The position numbers and the translations under genes are program-made. From the NCBI GenBank assembly GCA_943331145.2, contig CALQKL020000138.1, positions 1 to 6,097 on the forward strand: 6,097 nucleotides of DNA, written 5' to 3'. The first letter of the stretch is position 1. Every line of letters begins with the position of its first letter. Below the pieces are notes generated by a model, which was given only the letters and a program-made list of their open reading frames with translations, did not search any database and was not told the DNA's origin. Source of the DNA: Chitinophaga pinensis. GTDB lineage: Bacteria > Bacteroidota > Bacteroidia > Chitinophagales > Chitinophagaceae. This document shows positions 1-4,981 of the stretch, piece after piece.

Positions 1-285
1 AAAGCTCCATGCGTTTTTAGTATGATTTAATGCTAACCAGCCGGCAGAGGTATAAAACCAGAAACCATTAAAATTGGTATCATACACCAATAGTCCATTT
101 GCCGGATTTTGAATGGCTGTTCGCTGAGCGGTGCTCATCCTGGGAACCAGCATTCCTTTTGTGGTGGAGGCTACCTCCAACATAGAACTGGTATCCGGAC
201 TGTTGGTACCAATGCCCACGCCGACTTGAGCTTCGGCGGTTAATAATAAATTGACCAGCAGAATAGAAATTATGAAGTGTTTCAT
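1..285 (-). CDS. N-terminus of secreted Bacteroidota surface/fibre-like protein (partial)
   Basis: The reading frame starts with ATG at 285 and stays open to the left edge (95 codons), so only the N-terminus is present. It begins with a signal peptide (MKHFIISILLVNLLLTAEAQ, cleavage probably after AEA or AEAQ). Residues 21-86 then carry the pattern VGVGIGTNSPD, SSMLEVASTTKGMLVPRM, AQRTAI, NGLLVYDT, FWFY..GW. From general knowledge, this region opens many large Bacteroidota secreted proteins, often annotated as tail-fibre-like, collagen-like or ending in an S74 endosialidase-type chaperone domain; whether those parts exist here lies outside the window. The start lies 26 bases after the stop of the T9SS cargo gene on the same strand, with no separate promoter evident, so the two probably form one transcript. 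Export is well supported; the precise role is unknown. Confidence 0.85.
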   Translation of the reverse strand, partial: MKHFIISILLVNLLLTAEAQVGVGIGTNSPDTSSMLEVASTTKGMLVPRMSTAQRTAIQNPANGLLVYDTNFNGFWFYTSAGWLALNHTKNAWSF

Positions 286-311
286 TATTTGATTTTTTTT
301 ATACAGTAGCG

Positions 312-998
312 TTATCGTTGAATGATTATTTTCTCAGTGATATCTTGACAGCGAAGGATATATATGCCATTTGGATAGGAGTTAACAGGTAGTATGTTTA
401 ACCCAGGACGCAATGTTCCTGAATACAGTAACTTTCCATCAATAGCAAAAAAAGAAAAGTACTGGTTGGCAGAAAGTCGATTTACCAGGAACACTCTATC
501 TTTCCTTACCGGATTTCCCAATACGTTTATCCAATTCTGAAGGTCAGGATGTACCGGAGAGGCCAAGGTGATCTCTTTGAAAGACAACGCCATGACCTGA
601 TCACTAGTAACCCTATTGTTACCCGTATTGCGATTCACGGTATTGATGGATCTCCAGTGAATACCATTGTGTACATTCACCTCAAGGCTGCTTTCTTGAT
701 GCCCATTCAGTTCAGAATCATCATAGTTGATGCTAACACTACCATTGAAAGGAGCAGAGGAATTGCTAAAACGGTAAACCCTTTTCACATAACTACTCAA
801 CAATGTATTGGAAAGACGATTATTTAAACTAATATTTTGATTCTTCATCAGAAAATCAACTGTGGGTTGCAGGGTAAGTCCCGATACGTGAAAAACGGTT
901 CCAGGCTTTACCATTAAACCTTTGGATCCTACGCTTAGTATTTGCGAGCGGGTAACAAAAAAGGAAAGTATCAAGGCAATGAAAAAACAAAGTTTCAT
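312..998 (-). CDS. Secreted protein with type IX secretion C-terminal sorting domain
   Basis: This is a complete 228-residue protein. Residues 1-18 are a hydrophobic signal peptide (MKLCFFIALILSFFVTRSQ). Residues 19-60 (ILSVGSKGLMVKPGTVFHVSG, then LTLQPTVDF) look like the beta-rich start of Bacteroidota surface proteins that carry an 'SGLTLQPT' stretch. The last ~68 residues form a T9SS sorting domain: GNPV at 161-164, FAIDGKLLYSG near 184-194, a glycine-leucine-asparagine turn, PNGIYIL at 209-215 and the terminal KIIIQR. Such domains direct export through the Por/Spr machinery and are usually removed or anchored at the surface. The middle (60-158) matches no enzyme family I recognise and shows no catalytic motif, so an adhesive or structural role is an inference. 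It is the first gene of a likely two-gene operon with the partial gene to its left. ATG at 998 is chosen because it gives an intact signal peptide. Confidence 0.85.
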   Translation of the reverse strand: MKLCFFIALILSFFVTRSQILSVGSKGLMVKPGTVFHVSGLTLQPTVDFLMKNQNISLNNRLSNTLLSSYVKRVYRFSNSSAPFNGSVSINYDDSELNGHQESSLEVNVHNGIHWRSINTVNRNTGNNRVTSDQVMALSFKEITLASPVHPDLQNWINVLGNPVRKDRVFLVNRLSANQYFSFFAIDGKLLYSGTLRPGLNILPVNSYPNGIYILRCQDITEKIIIQR

Positions 999-1016
999 GC
1001 TAACATTTTTAAAGGA

Positions 1017-1024
1017 TAAAGATA
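1017..1024 (-). promoter_or_regulatory. Possible -7 box for the secreted-protein operon
   Basis: On the minus strand this reads TATCTTTA, seven of eight positions matching the Bacteroidota -7 consensus TAnnTTTG. It lies 18 bases before the ATG at 998. No TTG is found at the expected 19-base distance upstream, so the assignment rests on the -7 box and its position alone. Confidence 0.3.
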
Positions 1025-1084
1025 GGAGAAGACAAGCAAAAAAATTTAAAAAGATATTTTATTAATCGTAATTTTTATTCTCGC

Positions 1085-1131
1085 TGTTGTTGGCATGTAG
1101 TAAAGGTAAGTAGCGCAGCGTACCAACAACA
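1085..1131. repeat. 9-bp inverted repeat, candidate end of a dispersed intergenic element
   Basis: TGTTGTTGG at 1085-1093 is perfectly complementary to CCAACAACA at 1123-1131, with a 29-base spacer containing GTAGCGCAGCGTA. Sequence to the right (ACATTCCTGCAGCTGTTGAC and onward) keeps the higher G+C. Similar GTTGTTGG...CCAACAAC units recur between genes in several Bacteroidota genomes as I remember them, but no second copy exists in this window, so membership of a repeat family is an inference. Confidence 0.45.
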
Positions 1132-1372
1132 TTCCTGCAGCTGTTGACATACAATTCTACGACATTCAAACCTTAGCTCGATTGTAAAGATTGCCGTTGT
1201 CTGCCTTTGTCGGTTAATTCACAACTTTTTGAGCGCCCAACACCGCCACCTTTTAGCCGACGAAGCTTGGTTTTTGACCAGCCGTCCTACTCTTTAGTGA
1301 CGCTATTTATCCCAAATAATGGTCTACAGCTTTTTCATAAAACAGTGAAATAAATGCTTTCATTCTTGGATT

Positions 1373-1405
1373 GTGGCTGTAAAAAAATGTGGCCACGCGT
1401 GCGCA
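1373..1405. repeat. Overlapping palindromes beside an A/T tract
   Basis: Three perfect palindromes overlap: GTGGCCAC (1389-1396), CACGCGTG (1394-1401) and TGCGCA (1400-1405). In addition GTGGC at 1373-1377 can pair with GCCAC at 1392-1396 around a loop that contains A7. On the minus strand, the GC-rich patch is followed by seven T residues, which could give weak termination of transcripts from the transporter gene, whose stop is about 130 bases away. A protein-binding site is equally possible. Confidence 0.3.
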
Positions 1406-1457
1406 TATTGTTGTTTCATTTATTGAAAGTAAAATAAATTATAGTTTTCTTGTACCG

Positions 1458-1517
1458 AGTTTGATGGTCATAGACCAAGCCCCGGCATATGCGTGATCTA
1501 ATGAAGTTTAATGGTCA
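1458..1517. repeat. Short imperfect direct repeat
   Basis: AGTTTGATGGTCA at 1458-1470 recurs as AGTTTAATGGTCA at 1505-1517, with 12 of 13 bases identical and starts 47 bases apart. The first copy overlaps a small dyad (TGGTC, ATA, GACCA at 1465-1477). Its function is unknown; it may be the decayed edge of a repeat element. Confidence 0.3.
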
Positions 1518-1531
1518 CCAACGGAGGCAAA

Positions 1532-2791
1532 TCAATTCTGTTTTTTAAGTAATATTAAGGCAATGAGGCTGATCAAAGCTGCTACGCAAAGGTAGTATCC
1601 AACATATTCCAGCCCGTAAGAAGTGGCCAAGTTAGTGGCGATATAGGGCGCTACAGACGCCCCTAGTATACCAGCAAAAGTAAATGTTAGTGAAGATCCG
1701 GAGTACCGAACGGCTGTTGGAAAAATATTACAGAGAGCAGTGCCAAGTGGGCCATATGTAAATCCCATTAGGAGAAGTCCAAGTGATAGAAAGATGGTAG
1801 TAAGTAGAAGGTTTCCGGATTCAAACAATGTATTAAAAGCAAGTCCAAAAACAAAGATGAGCGCAGTGGCTATAATCAGCATTCGAATAGTGCCAATTTT
1901 ATCAGCCAATATGGATGAAACGGGGATGCCAATTCCAAAGAAAAGGATTGCCACGAGCTGAGCCAAAAGGAAAGGTTCTCTTTGATAACCCATGTGTGAA
2001 GTTCCCCAACTCAAGGTAAAAACGGTCATCAGATAGAAGATAACAAATGTTGTAGTTGCCGCCAAACTGCCTAGGATGAGCATTTTAGTGTGTTTTCTTA
2101 CAACGGTAAACATAGGGATTTTGACTTGCTCTTTGGATTCAATTACTTTTTGAAATTCAGGCGTTTCTTCAATATTCAATCGAACATAAAGACCTACAAA
2201 AACCAGTATGGCGCTTGCAATGAAAGGTATTCGCCAGCCCCAAGATAGAAATTCTTCGTTGGTAAGATAATTGCTTAACAACAAAAAGGAGCCATTAGAT
2301 AAAATGAAGCCCAATGGTGCACCAAGTTGTGGAAACATGCCATACCATGCTTTCTTTTCTGAAGGTGCATATTCTGTTGCCAATAGTACGGCTCCTCCCC
2401 ATTCTCCTCCCAAACCAAGCCCCTGACCAAACCTAAATATGGCCAGCAGAAGCGGGGCGAGAACACCTATTGATGCATAACCAGGAAGCAGGCCGATTGC
2501 AACGGTTGATGGTCCCATCGTCATCAGTGCCGCTACCAATGTGGCTTTTCGTCCTATGCGGTCACCAAAATGTCCAAATAAAGCAGCTCCGATGGGCCGG
2601 GCAAAAAAAGCAAGCGCAAAGGTAGCTAATGACTCAAATGTTGCGGCTGTAGGGCTCGACATGGGAAAGAAGAGCTTTGGAAAAACAAGAACAGCTGCTG
2701 TAGAATAGATATAAAAATCAAAGTATTCAATCATGGTGCCAATCATGCTTGCAATGAGTACTTTGCCCGATTTTGGTGATGTTGTATTCAT
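1532..2791 (-). CDS. MFS transporter, metabolite:H+ symporter family (YhjE-like)
   Basis: This is a complete 419-residue inner-membrane transporter of the sugar-porter-like metabolite:H+ symporter (MHS) branch of the major facilitator superfamily, which includes ShiA, ProP and YhjE. Visible signatures are GTMIEYFDFYIYS in helix 1 (residues 18-30), FARPIGAALFGHFGDRIGRK in the helix 2-3 loop with the MFS motif A Asp77-Arg78-Gly80-Arg81-Lys82, GQGLGLGGEWGG (122-133) in helix 4, SWGWRIPF (183-190) and IEETPEF after helix 6. The second-half loop has ADKIG..R (296-303), a relaxed form of motif A, and IFPTAVRYSG (376-385) is conserved. From memory the sequence follows E. coli YhjE closely from end to end; YhjE is about 20 residues longer, mainly at the N-terminus. 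Substrate is unknown; family members import proline/betaine, shikimate, citrate or ketoglutarate with protons. It stands alone, with its own promoter and a terminator-like hairpin upstream. Confidence 0.93.
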   Translation of the reverse strand: MNTTSPKSGKVLIASMIGTMIEYFDFYIYSTAAVLVFPKLFFPMSSPTAATFESLATFALAFFARPIGAALFGHFGDRIGRKATLVAALMTMGPSTVAIGLLPGYASIGVLAPLLLAIFRFGQGLGLGGEWGGAVLLATEYAPSEKKAWYGMFPQLGAPLGFILSNGSFLLLSNYLTNEEFLSWGWRIPFIASAILVFVGLYVRLNIEETPEFQKVIESKEQVKIPMFTVVRKHTKMLILGSLAATTTFVIFYLMTVFTLSWGTSHMGYQREPFLLAQLVAILFFGIGIPVSSILADKIGTIRMLIIATALIFVFGLAFNTLFESGNLLLTTIFLSLGLLLMGFTYGPLGTALCNIFPTAVRYSGSSLTFTFAGILGASVAPYIATNLATSYGLEYVGYYLCVAALISLIALILLKKQN

Positions 2792-2820
2792 TATTGAAAT
2801 TGGAAATTTTTAGGCCAAGA

Positions 2821-2850
2821 TAAAGCTAAAATAGCAGATGAAATATACAA
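2821..2850 (-). promoter_or_regulatory. Bacteroidota-type promoter of the MFS transporter gene
   Basis: On the minus strand TTG (2850-2848) is followed by exactly 19 bases and then TAGCTTTA (2828-2821). This matches the Bacteroidota sigma consensus TTG-N19-TAnnTTTG except for the last base. Transcription would begin near 2815, leaving about 23 bases before the ATG at 2791. No Shine-Dalgarno sequence precedes the start, as is usual in this phylum. Confidence 0.6.
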
Positions 2851-2888
2851 GTTTCTATGGCTAACAGATTTGCAACCTGTAAGGGCAT

Positions 2889-2927
2889 AAAAAAAGGTTA
2901 CAAACAGTGATGTCTATAACCTTTTTA
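2889..2927. terminator. Bidirectional hairpin terminator candidate
   Basis: AAAAAGGTTA (2891-2900) pairs perfectly with TAACCTTTTT (2917-2926) across a 16-base loop. The A run on one side and T run on the other give a U tract whichever strand is transcribed. On the minus strand it would end transcripts from the small membrane-protein gene (stop at 3036) before the transporter promoter. The stem has only two G-C pairs, so efficiency may be low. It overlaps the open part of the coding fragment at 2891-3010. Confidence 0.5.
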
Positions 2928-3010
2928 CTTTTTCTGCTCCCCTTACAGACGAAAGATGCAACTATAATGCGATGATTGAGTATGTATCTCTTAGGAAATT
3001 AAAGGGTTGA
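2891..3010 (+). pseudogene. Start-less C-terminal coding fragment, homologous to the 42-codon frame at 4823-4951
   Basis: A plus-strand frame is open from 2891 to a TGA at 3008-3010, but has an in-frame TAA immediately before it and no start codon ahead of the conserved part. The last 24 residues (APLTDERCNYNAMIEY, then VSLRKLKG) align without gaps to the end of the frame at 4823-4951: 12 of 24 residues are identical, five more are conservative (Ser/Asn, Tyr/Phe, Met/Leu, Val/Ile, Ser/Thr), and the two stop codons fall at the same column. About 50 of 75 bases match, and several differences are synonymous (GAC/GAT, CTT/CTC, TTA/CTG). This pattern suggests descent from one protein family, here preserved only as a tail. 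I do not recognise the family. A structured non-coding origin is the main alternative. Confidence 0.45.
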
Positions 3011-3035
3011 ACTTCGTGTAAAATTTGCAGGAAGT

Positions 3036-3278
3036 CTATCTATCATTCAAACCAATCCCAAACCCAAACATGGCGGCTACTAATGCAAGGTGAATAATTA
3101 AAACTGATTTTTGCCAAATAGGTCGGTCATTCCATTTTTGTTCTGGATTGAATGGGTCGAATGCCATGCCTATTCCAAGAGATGCTGCAGATTGCATATA
3201 GTCTTTAGAAAAAAATGCTTGATACAAACCTAATGTAAGAAAGCCGATGTAGAGAAATTTACTGAATGGAGATTTCAT
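3036..3278 (-). CDS. Small two-helix membrane protein, conserved hypothetical
   Basis: This is an 80-residue protein starting with ATG at 3278. Two hydrophobic segments are visible, about residues 8-23 (FLYIGFLTLGLYQAFF) and 57-76 (KSVLIIHLALVAAMFGFGIG). Between them lies a well-organised linker: KDYMQSAASLGIGMAFDPF, then NPEQKWNDRPIWQK. The layout and the DPFNPEQKWNDRPIWQK motif resemble short hypothetical proteins I recall from Bacteroidota genomes, without a known function. The linker has no catalytic-looking cluster. The start is 47 bases after the stop of the 169-residue gene on the same strand, so co-transcription is possible, though a weak hairpin lies between them. A hairpin terminator lies about 110 bases past its stop. 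That it is a real membrane protein is well supported; its role is unknown. Confidence 0.75.
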   Translation of the reverse strand: MKSPFSKFLYIGFLTLGLYQAFFSKDYMQSAASLGIGMAFDPFNPEQKWNDRPIWQKSVLIIHLALVAAMFGFGIGLNDR

Positions 3279-3309
3279 TTTGGTGTAATTTGATGTGTGT
3301 CAAAAATTT

Positions 3310-3327
3310 AAAAAATACATCTGTATT
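3310..3327 (-). terminator. Weak hairpin plus T tract after the 169-residue gene
   Basis: The minus strand reads AATACA, GA, TGTATT followed by TTTT (stem arms 3322-3327 and 3314-3319). It begins at the stop codon of the 169-residue gene (3326-3328). The stem is short and A-T rich, so it may attenuate rather than fully separate the two minus-strand genes. Confidence 0.3.
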
Positions 3328-3835
3328 AATCATAAAAAAAATCCAGCAGATTATAAAGATGCGTACTTAATTTATCTACATCCTTTAAATGTTTTTCTTT
3401 AAATGTAAACTCATCATCTGGTTTAAATTTTTTATCTGATGCCATCCCAGGGTGCAAACATCCAGTTAACCCAACTGAACACTTTTCACTAATTTTTGAA
3501 GAGATCATTACTTTTTTATCATTGTAATGTATAAACCATTCAGCTTTGGGGTTTACTTTAAATAAAGGACCTGGTCCTAGATAATTCCAATGACCTGTTT
3601 CGTTATTATTTATATTAGGATCTAAAAAAAACATAAAAGGTAGAGGCACTTCCCAACTAACACGTTTATACCAGCTATGTTGGCTGATTACCATTTTTAT
3701 AAAGCTTTCCGTTTCTTGAGGTGTAGGTTTTGGTATGTTCTTTACGAAATCCATATAATCTTTGATTGTTGCTTCCTTTGTATCAACTTTATTATTTTTA
3801 TTTCTAAATATTGATGACAAATTATAAATATTCAC
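3326..3835 (-). CDS. Uncharacterised 169-residue protein with HSWYK and PFMFFLDPN motifs
   Basis: I cannot assign a function. The frame begins with GTG at 3835 and has no signal peptide or membrane helix, so it is probably cytoplasmic. Residues 1-40 are charged and low in complexity (RNKNNKVDTKEATIKDY). Residues 42-74 hold the most distinctive part, SFIKMVISQHSWYKRVS followed by PLPFMFFLDPN; pairs of HSWYK and F-F-L-D-P motifs occur, as I recall, in scattered bacterial hypothetical proteins. Residues 83-112 are aromatic-rich (HWNYLGPGPLF, AEWFIHYNDKKVM) and 119-130 contain a two-cysteine segment (CSVGLTGCLHPG). The C-terminus is Lys/Asp-rich. GTG is preferred over the ATG at residue 28 (3754) because a TATTTTTG -7 box lies about 36 bases upstream. 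It is divergent from the hydrolase lipoprotein and lies upstream of the small membrane protein. Its DNA is more AT-rich than the window's flanks. Confidence 0.65.
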   Translation of the reverse strand: MNIYNLSSIFRNKNNKVDTKEATIKDYMDFVKNIPKPTPQETESFIKMVISQHSWYKRVSWEVPLPFMFFLDPNINNNETGHWNYLGPGPLFKVNPKAEWFIHYNDKKVMISSKISEKCSVGLTGCLHPGMASDKKFKPDDEFTFKEKHLKDVDKLSTHLYNLLDFFYD

Positions 3836-3870
3836 TTTTAAATAATTTAAATTATTCGGTTAGTGATTAT

Positions 3871-3878
3871 CAAAAATA
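3871..3878 (-). promoter_or_regulatory. -7 box of the 169-residue gene
   Basis: On the minus strand this reads TATTTTTG, an exact match to the Bacteroidota TAnnTTTG box. It is 35 bases before the GTG start at 3835 and so supports that start. No TTG sits at the usual 19-base distance, so the upstream element is weak or absent. Confidence 0.45.
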
Positions 3879-3880
3879 AT

Positions 3881-3894
3881 AGTTGTAGGCAACT
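3881..3894. promoter_or_regulatory. Small perfect dyad between the two divergent promoters
   Basis: AGTTG (3881-3885), TAGG and CAACT (3890-3894) form a perfect 5-bp dyad midway in the divergent promoter region, followed by TTTT. It lies next to the minus-strand -7 box and about 40 bases ahead of the plus-strand one. It could be an operator acting on both genes or a chance hairpin. Confidence 0.25.
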
Positions 3895-3935
3895 TTTTAT
3901 TCAATTAAATTTATCTAACTTAATTAAACCATTTT

Positions 3936-3943
3936 TAATTTTG
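3936..3943 (+). promoter_or_regulatory. -7 box of the lipoprotein hydrolase gene
   Basis: TAATTTTG matches TAnnTTTG exactly. Transcription from it would begin near 3950, about 18 bases ahead of ATG 3968. Starts at 3863 (GTG) and 3944 (ATG) would lie upstream of or inside this promoter, which favours 3968. The -33 region reads TCT where TTG is expected, so it is imperfect. Confidence 0.45.
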
Positions 3944-3967
3944 ATGTCTGCTAATAAAAAGAACTTT

Positions 3968-4804
3968 ATGAAATTATTTTATATCCCAATACTAATACTT
4001 CTTAATTTCTCTTGTAAAAAGAATAGTCAAGTTGAATCGCCTACCGCATATAGAATAACAAAAAATATTACATACAACAACATTAGTGTTGATGTTATAA
4101 TAGATAAGCCTGCTATAAATAATCTTGATGTACTTTTATTATTTCATGGCACCGTTCAAGCTGATAGTCAAATAATAACAGCTGCAAATACAACACTTGA
4201 TTATTTCAAAGGTATTCTGGATAGAAAGAATATGATGATCGTAAGTGTTGCGCACCCTCAAGAGAATTTACTTTTCGGTGACAATATAACGCAAGCAGAA
4301 GCAGCATTGTTATGGGTAAAAAATAAAGCAAATCAAGAATTAGGAATTACTGTAGGAAAAATATTTTTAGCCGGTCACTCTCAAGGAGGCTATTTGGTTA
4401 CTCGTTTAAATACTATGCATCAAACAAATGGTGTAATTGCGAATTCGCCTGGGCCACTTAATCTTGTTTATCGGTGTGGGCTTGAAGAAAATGGCCAGGT
4501 TCAATCTAGCACTACCTGTTTAAAATTAAAAAATGTTTATGGTTTAACAACCAGCAATTCAAGTGCTTATTTTGAACGGTCATTACTTAATTTTACTGAT
4601 GGGTTCAAGTCAGATATTTTGTTTATTCAAGGACTAGATGACGCTCCTATTCAGTTGTATTCGTGGCCAAGTTTTAAGCAAGAAGTTTTAAATTGTACAA
4701 CTTGTCAGAATAGTCAATTTGTTGAAATACCAGGCGGACATACTGCACTATTTACAAATACATTAGCAAAAACTGAATTTAATAATTTCATTAATAGCAG
4801 ATGA
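3968..4804 (+). CDS. Lipoprotein alpha/beta hydrolase (serine hydrolase of unknown substrate)
   Basis: This is a 278-residue protein starting at ATG 3968. That start gives a clean lipoprotein signal (MKLFYIPILILLNFSCKK) with lipidated Cys16, and fits the -7 box at 3936-3943; the longer frame back to GTG 3863 would bury the signal. The fold is alpha/beta hydrolase: LLLFHG (oxyanion-hole strand, His60-Gly61), the nucleophile elbow GHSQGG with Ser138, an acid candidate Asp224 or Asp225 in FIQGLDDAP, and His258 in GGHTALF. Four cysteines (170, 184, 243, 246) could form two disulfides, fitting an exported protein. It should sit in the periplasm or at the outer membrane and hydrolyse an ester, amide or peptide, but the subfamily (prolyl-oligopeptidase-like, esterase or lipase) is unclear. 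It is divergent from the 169-residue gene and convergent with the other hydrolase lipoprotein. The base composition is AT-rich compared with the transporter gene. Confidence 0.82.
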   Translation: MKLFYIPILILLNFSCKKNSQVESPTAYRITKNITYNNISVDVIIDKPAINNLDVLLLFHGTVQADSQIITAANTTLDYFKGILDRKNMMIVSVAHPQENLLFGDNITQAEAALLWVKNKANQELGITVGKIFLAGHSQGGYLVTRLNTMHQTNGVIANSPGPLNLVYRCGLEENGQVQSSTTCLKLKNVYGLTTSNSSAYFERSLLNFTDGFKSDILFIQGLDDAPIQLYSWPSFKQEVLNCTTCQNSQFVEIPGGHTALFTNTLAKTEFNNFINSR

Positions 4805-4822
4805 AATGAATATTTTGAAAAA

Positions 4823-4951
4823 ATGAAGGGTTGCAAAAGTCCTAACGCACTAATAGACAAAGAAAAAGCCATCATAGCTCCCCTTAATGATGAAAGTTGC
4901 AGCTTCAATAAATTGATTGAGAACATAACTCTCGGAAAACTGAATAATTAA
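4823..4951 (+). CDS. Possible 42-residue peptide or gene remnant, homologous to the fragment at 2936-3010
   Basis: An ATG at 4823 opens a 42-codon frame ending in TAA at 4949-4951. The N-terminal part (MKGCKSPNALIDKEKAII) is unlike anything I know. The last 24 residues (APLNDESCSFNKLIE, then NITLGKLNN) align without gaps to the fragment at 2936-3010, with half of the residues identical and the stop codons in the same column. The frame is the same as that of the hydrolase just upstream, whose TGA is only seven codons before this ATG, so it could also be read as a cut-off extension. No promoter or ribosome site of its own is clear. It may be an expressed small protein or, more likely, the decayed tail of a larger gene. 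Confidence 0.35.
   Translation: MKGCKSPNALIDKEKAIIAPLNDESCSFNKLIENITLGKLNN
4863..4892 (-). terminator. Hairpin plus T tract downstream of the LpqC-like gene
   Basis: On the minus strand CATCAT (4892-4887), an 11-base loop and ATGATG (4875-4870) are followed by GC and TTTTT (4867-4863). This would end transcripts of the esterase gene about 90 bases after its stop. The stem is only six pairs, and the hairpin overlaps the peptide-coding block on the other strand, so confidence is limited. Confidence 0.35.
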
Positions 4952-4981
4952 ACTCTTGAAGCAAGAATTAAATAAGAAACA

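Larger units (their letters stand above)
999..1531. other. 533-base gene-free region
   Basis: No convincing reading frame was found on either strand. The left edge (999-1075) is AT-rich and holds the probable promoter of the secreted-protein operon. Positions 1080 to about 1330 are visibly richer in G+C and contain an inverted repeat, and resemble dispersed non-coding elements seen between Bacteroidota genes. Positions 1373-1405 hold overlapping palindromes. Positions 1458-1517 hold a short direct repeat. No clear high-GC terminator was found for the transporter gene that ends at 1532. Confidence 0.6.

Noticed and set aside
549..827. 92-codon plus-strand open frame
   Set aside because: It lies entirely antisense to the T9SS cargo gene, which has a signal peptide and a sorting domain; the antisense product has no recognisable features.
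1740..2466. Alternative frames within the transporter gene (1740-1961 plus, 2275-2466 minus)
   Set aside because: Both are covered by the strongly supported transporter reading frame.
3863..3967. Extended N-terminus of the plus-strand hydrolase from GTG 3863
   Set aside because: It would place about 35 residues before a complete lipoprotein signal peptide and would start upstream of the likely promoter.
4714..4926. 70-codon minus-strand open frame across the convergent gene ends
   Set aside because: It overlaps the end of the hydrolase gene. In the related block at 2936-3010 the equivalent minus frame contains a stop, whereas the plus frame is conserved.
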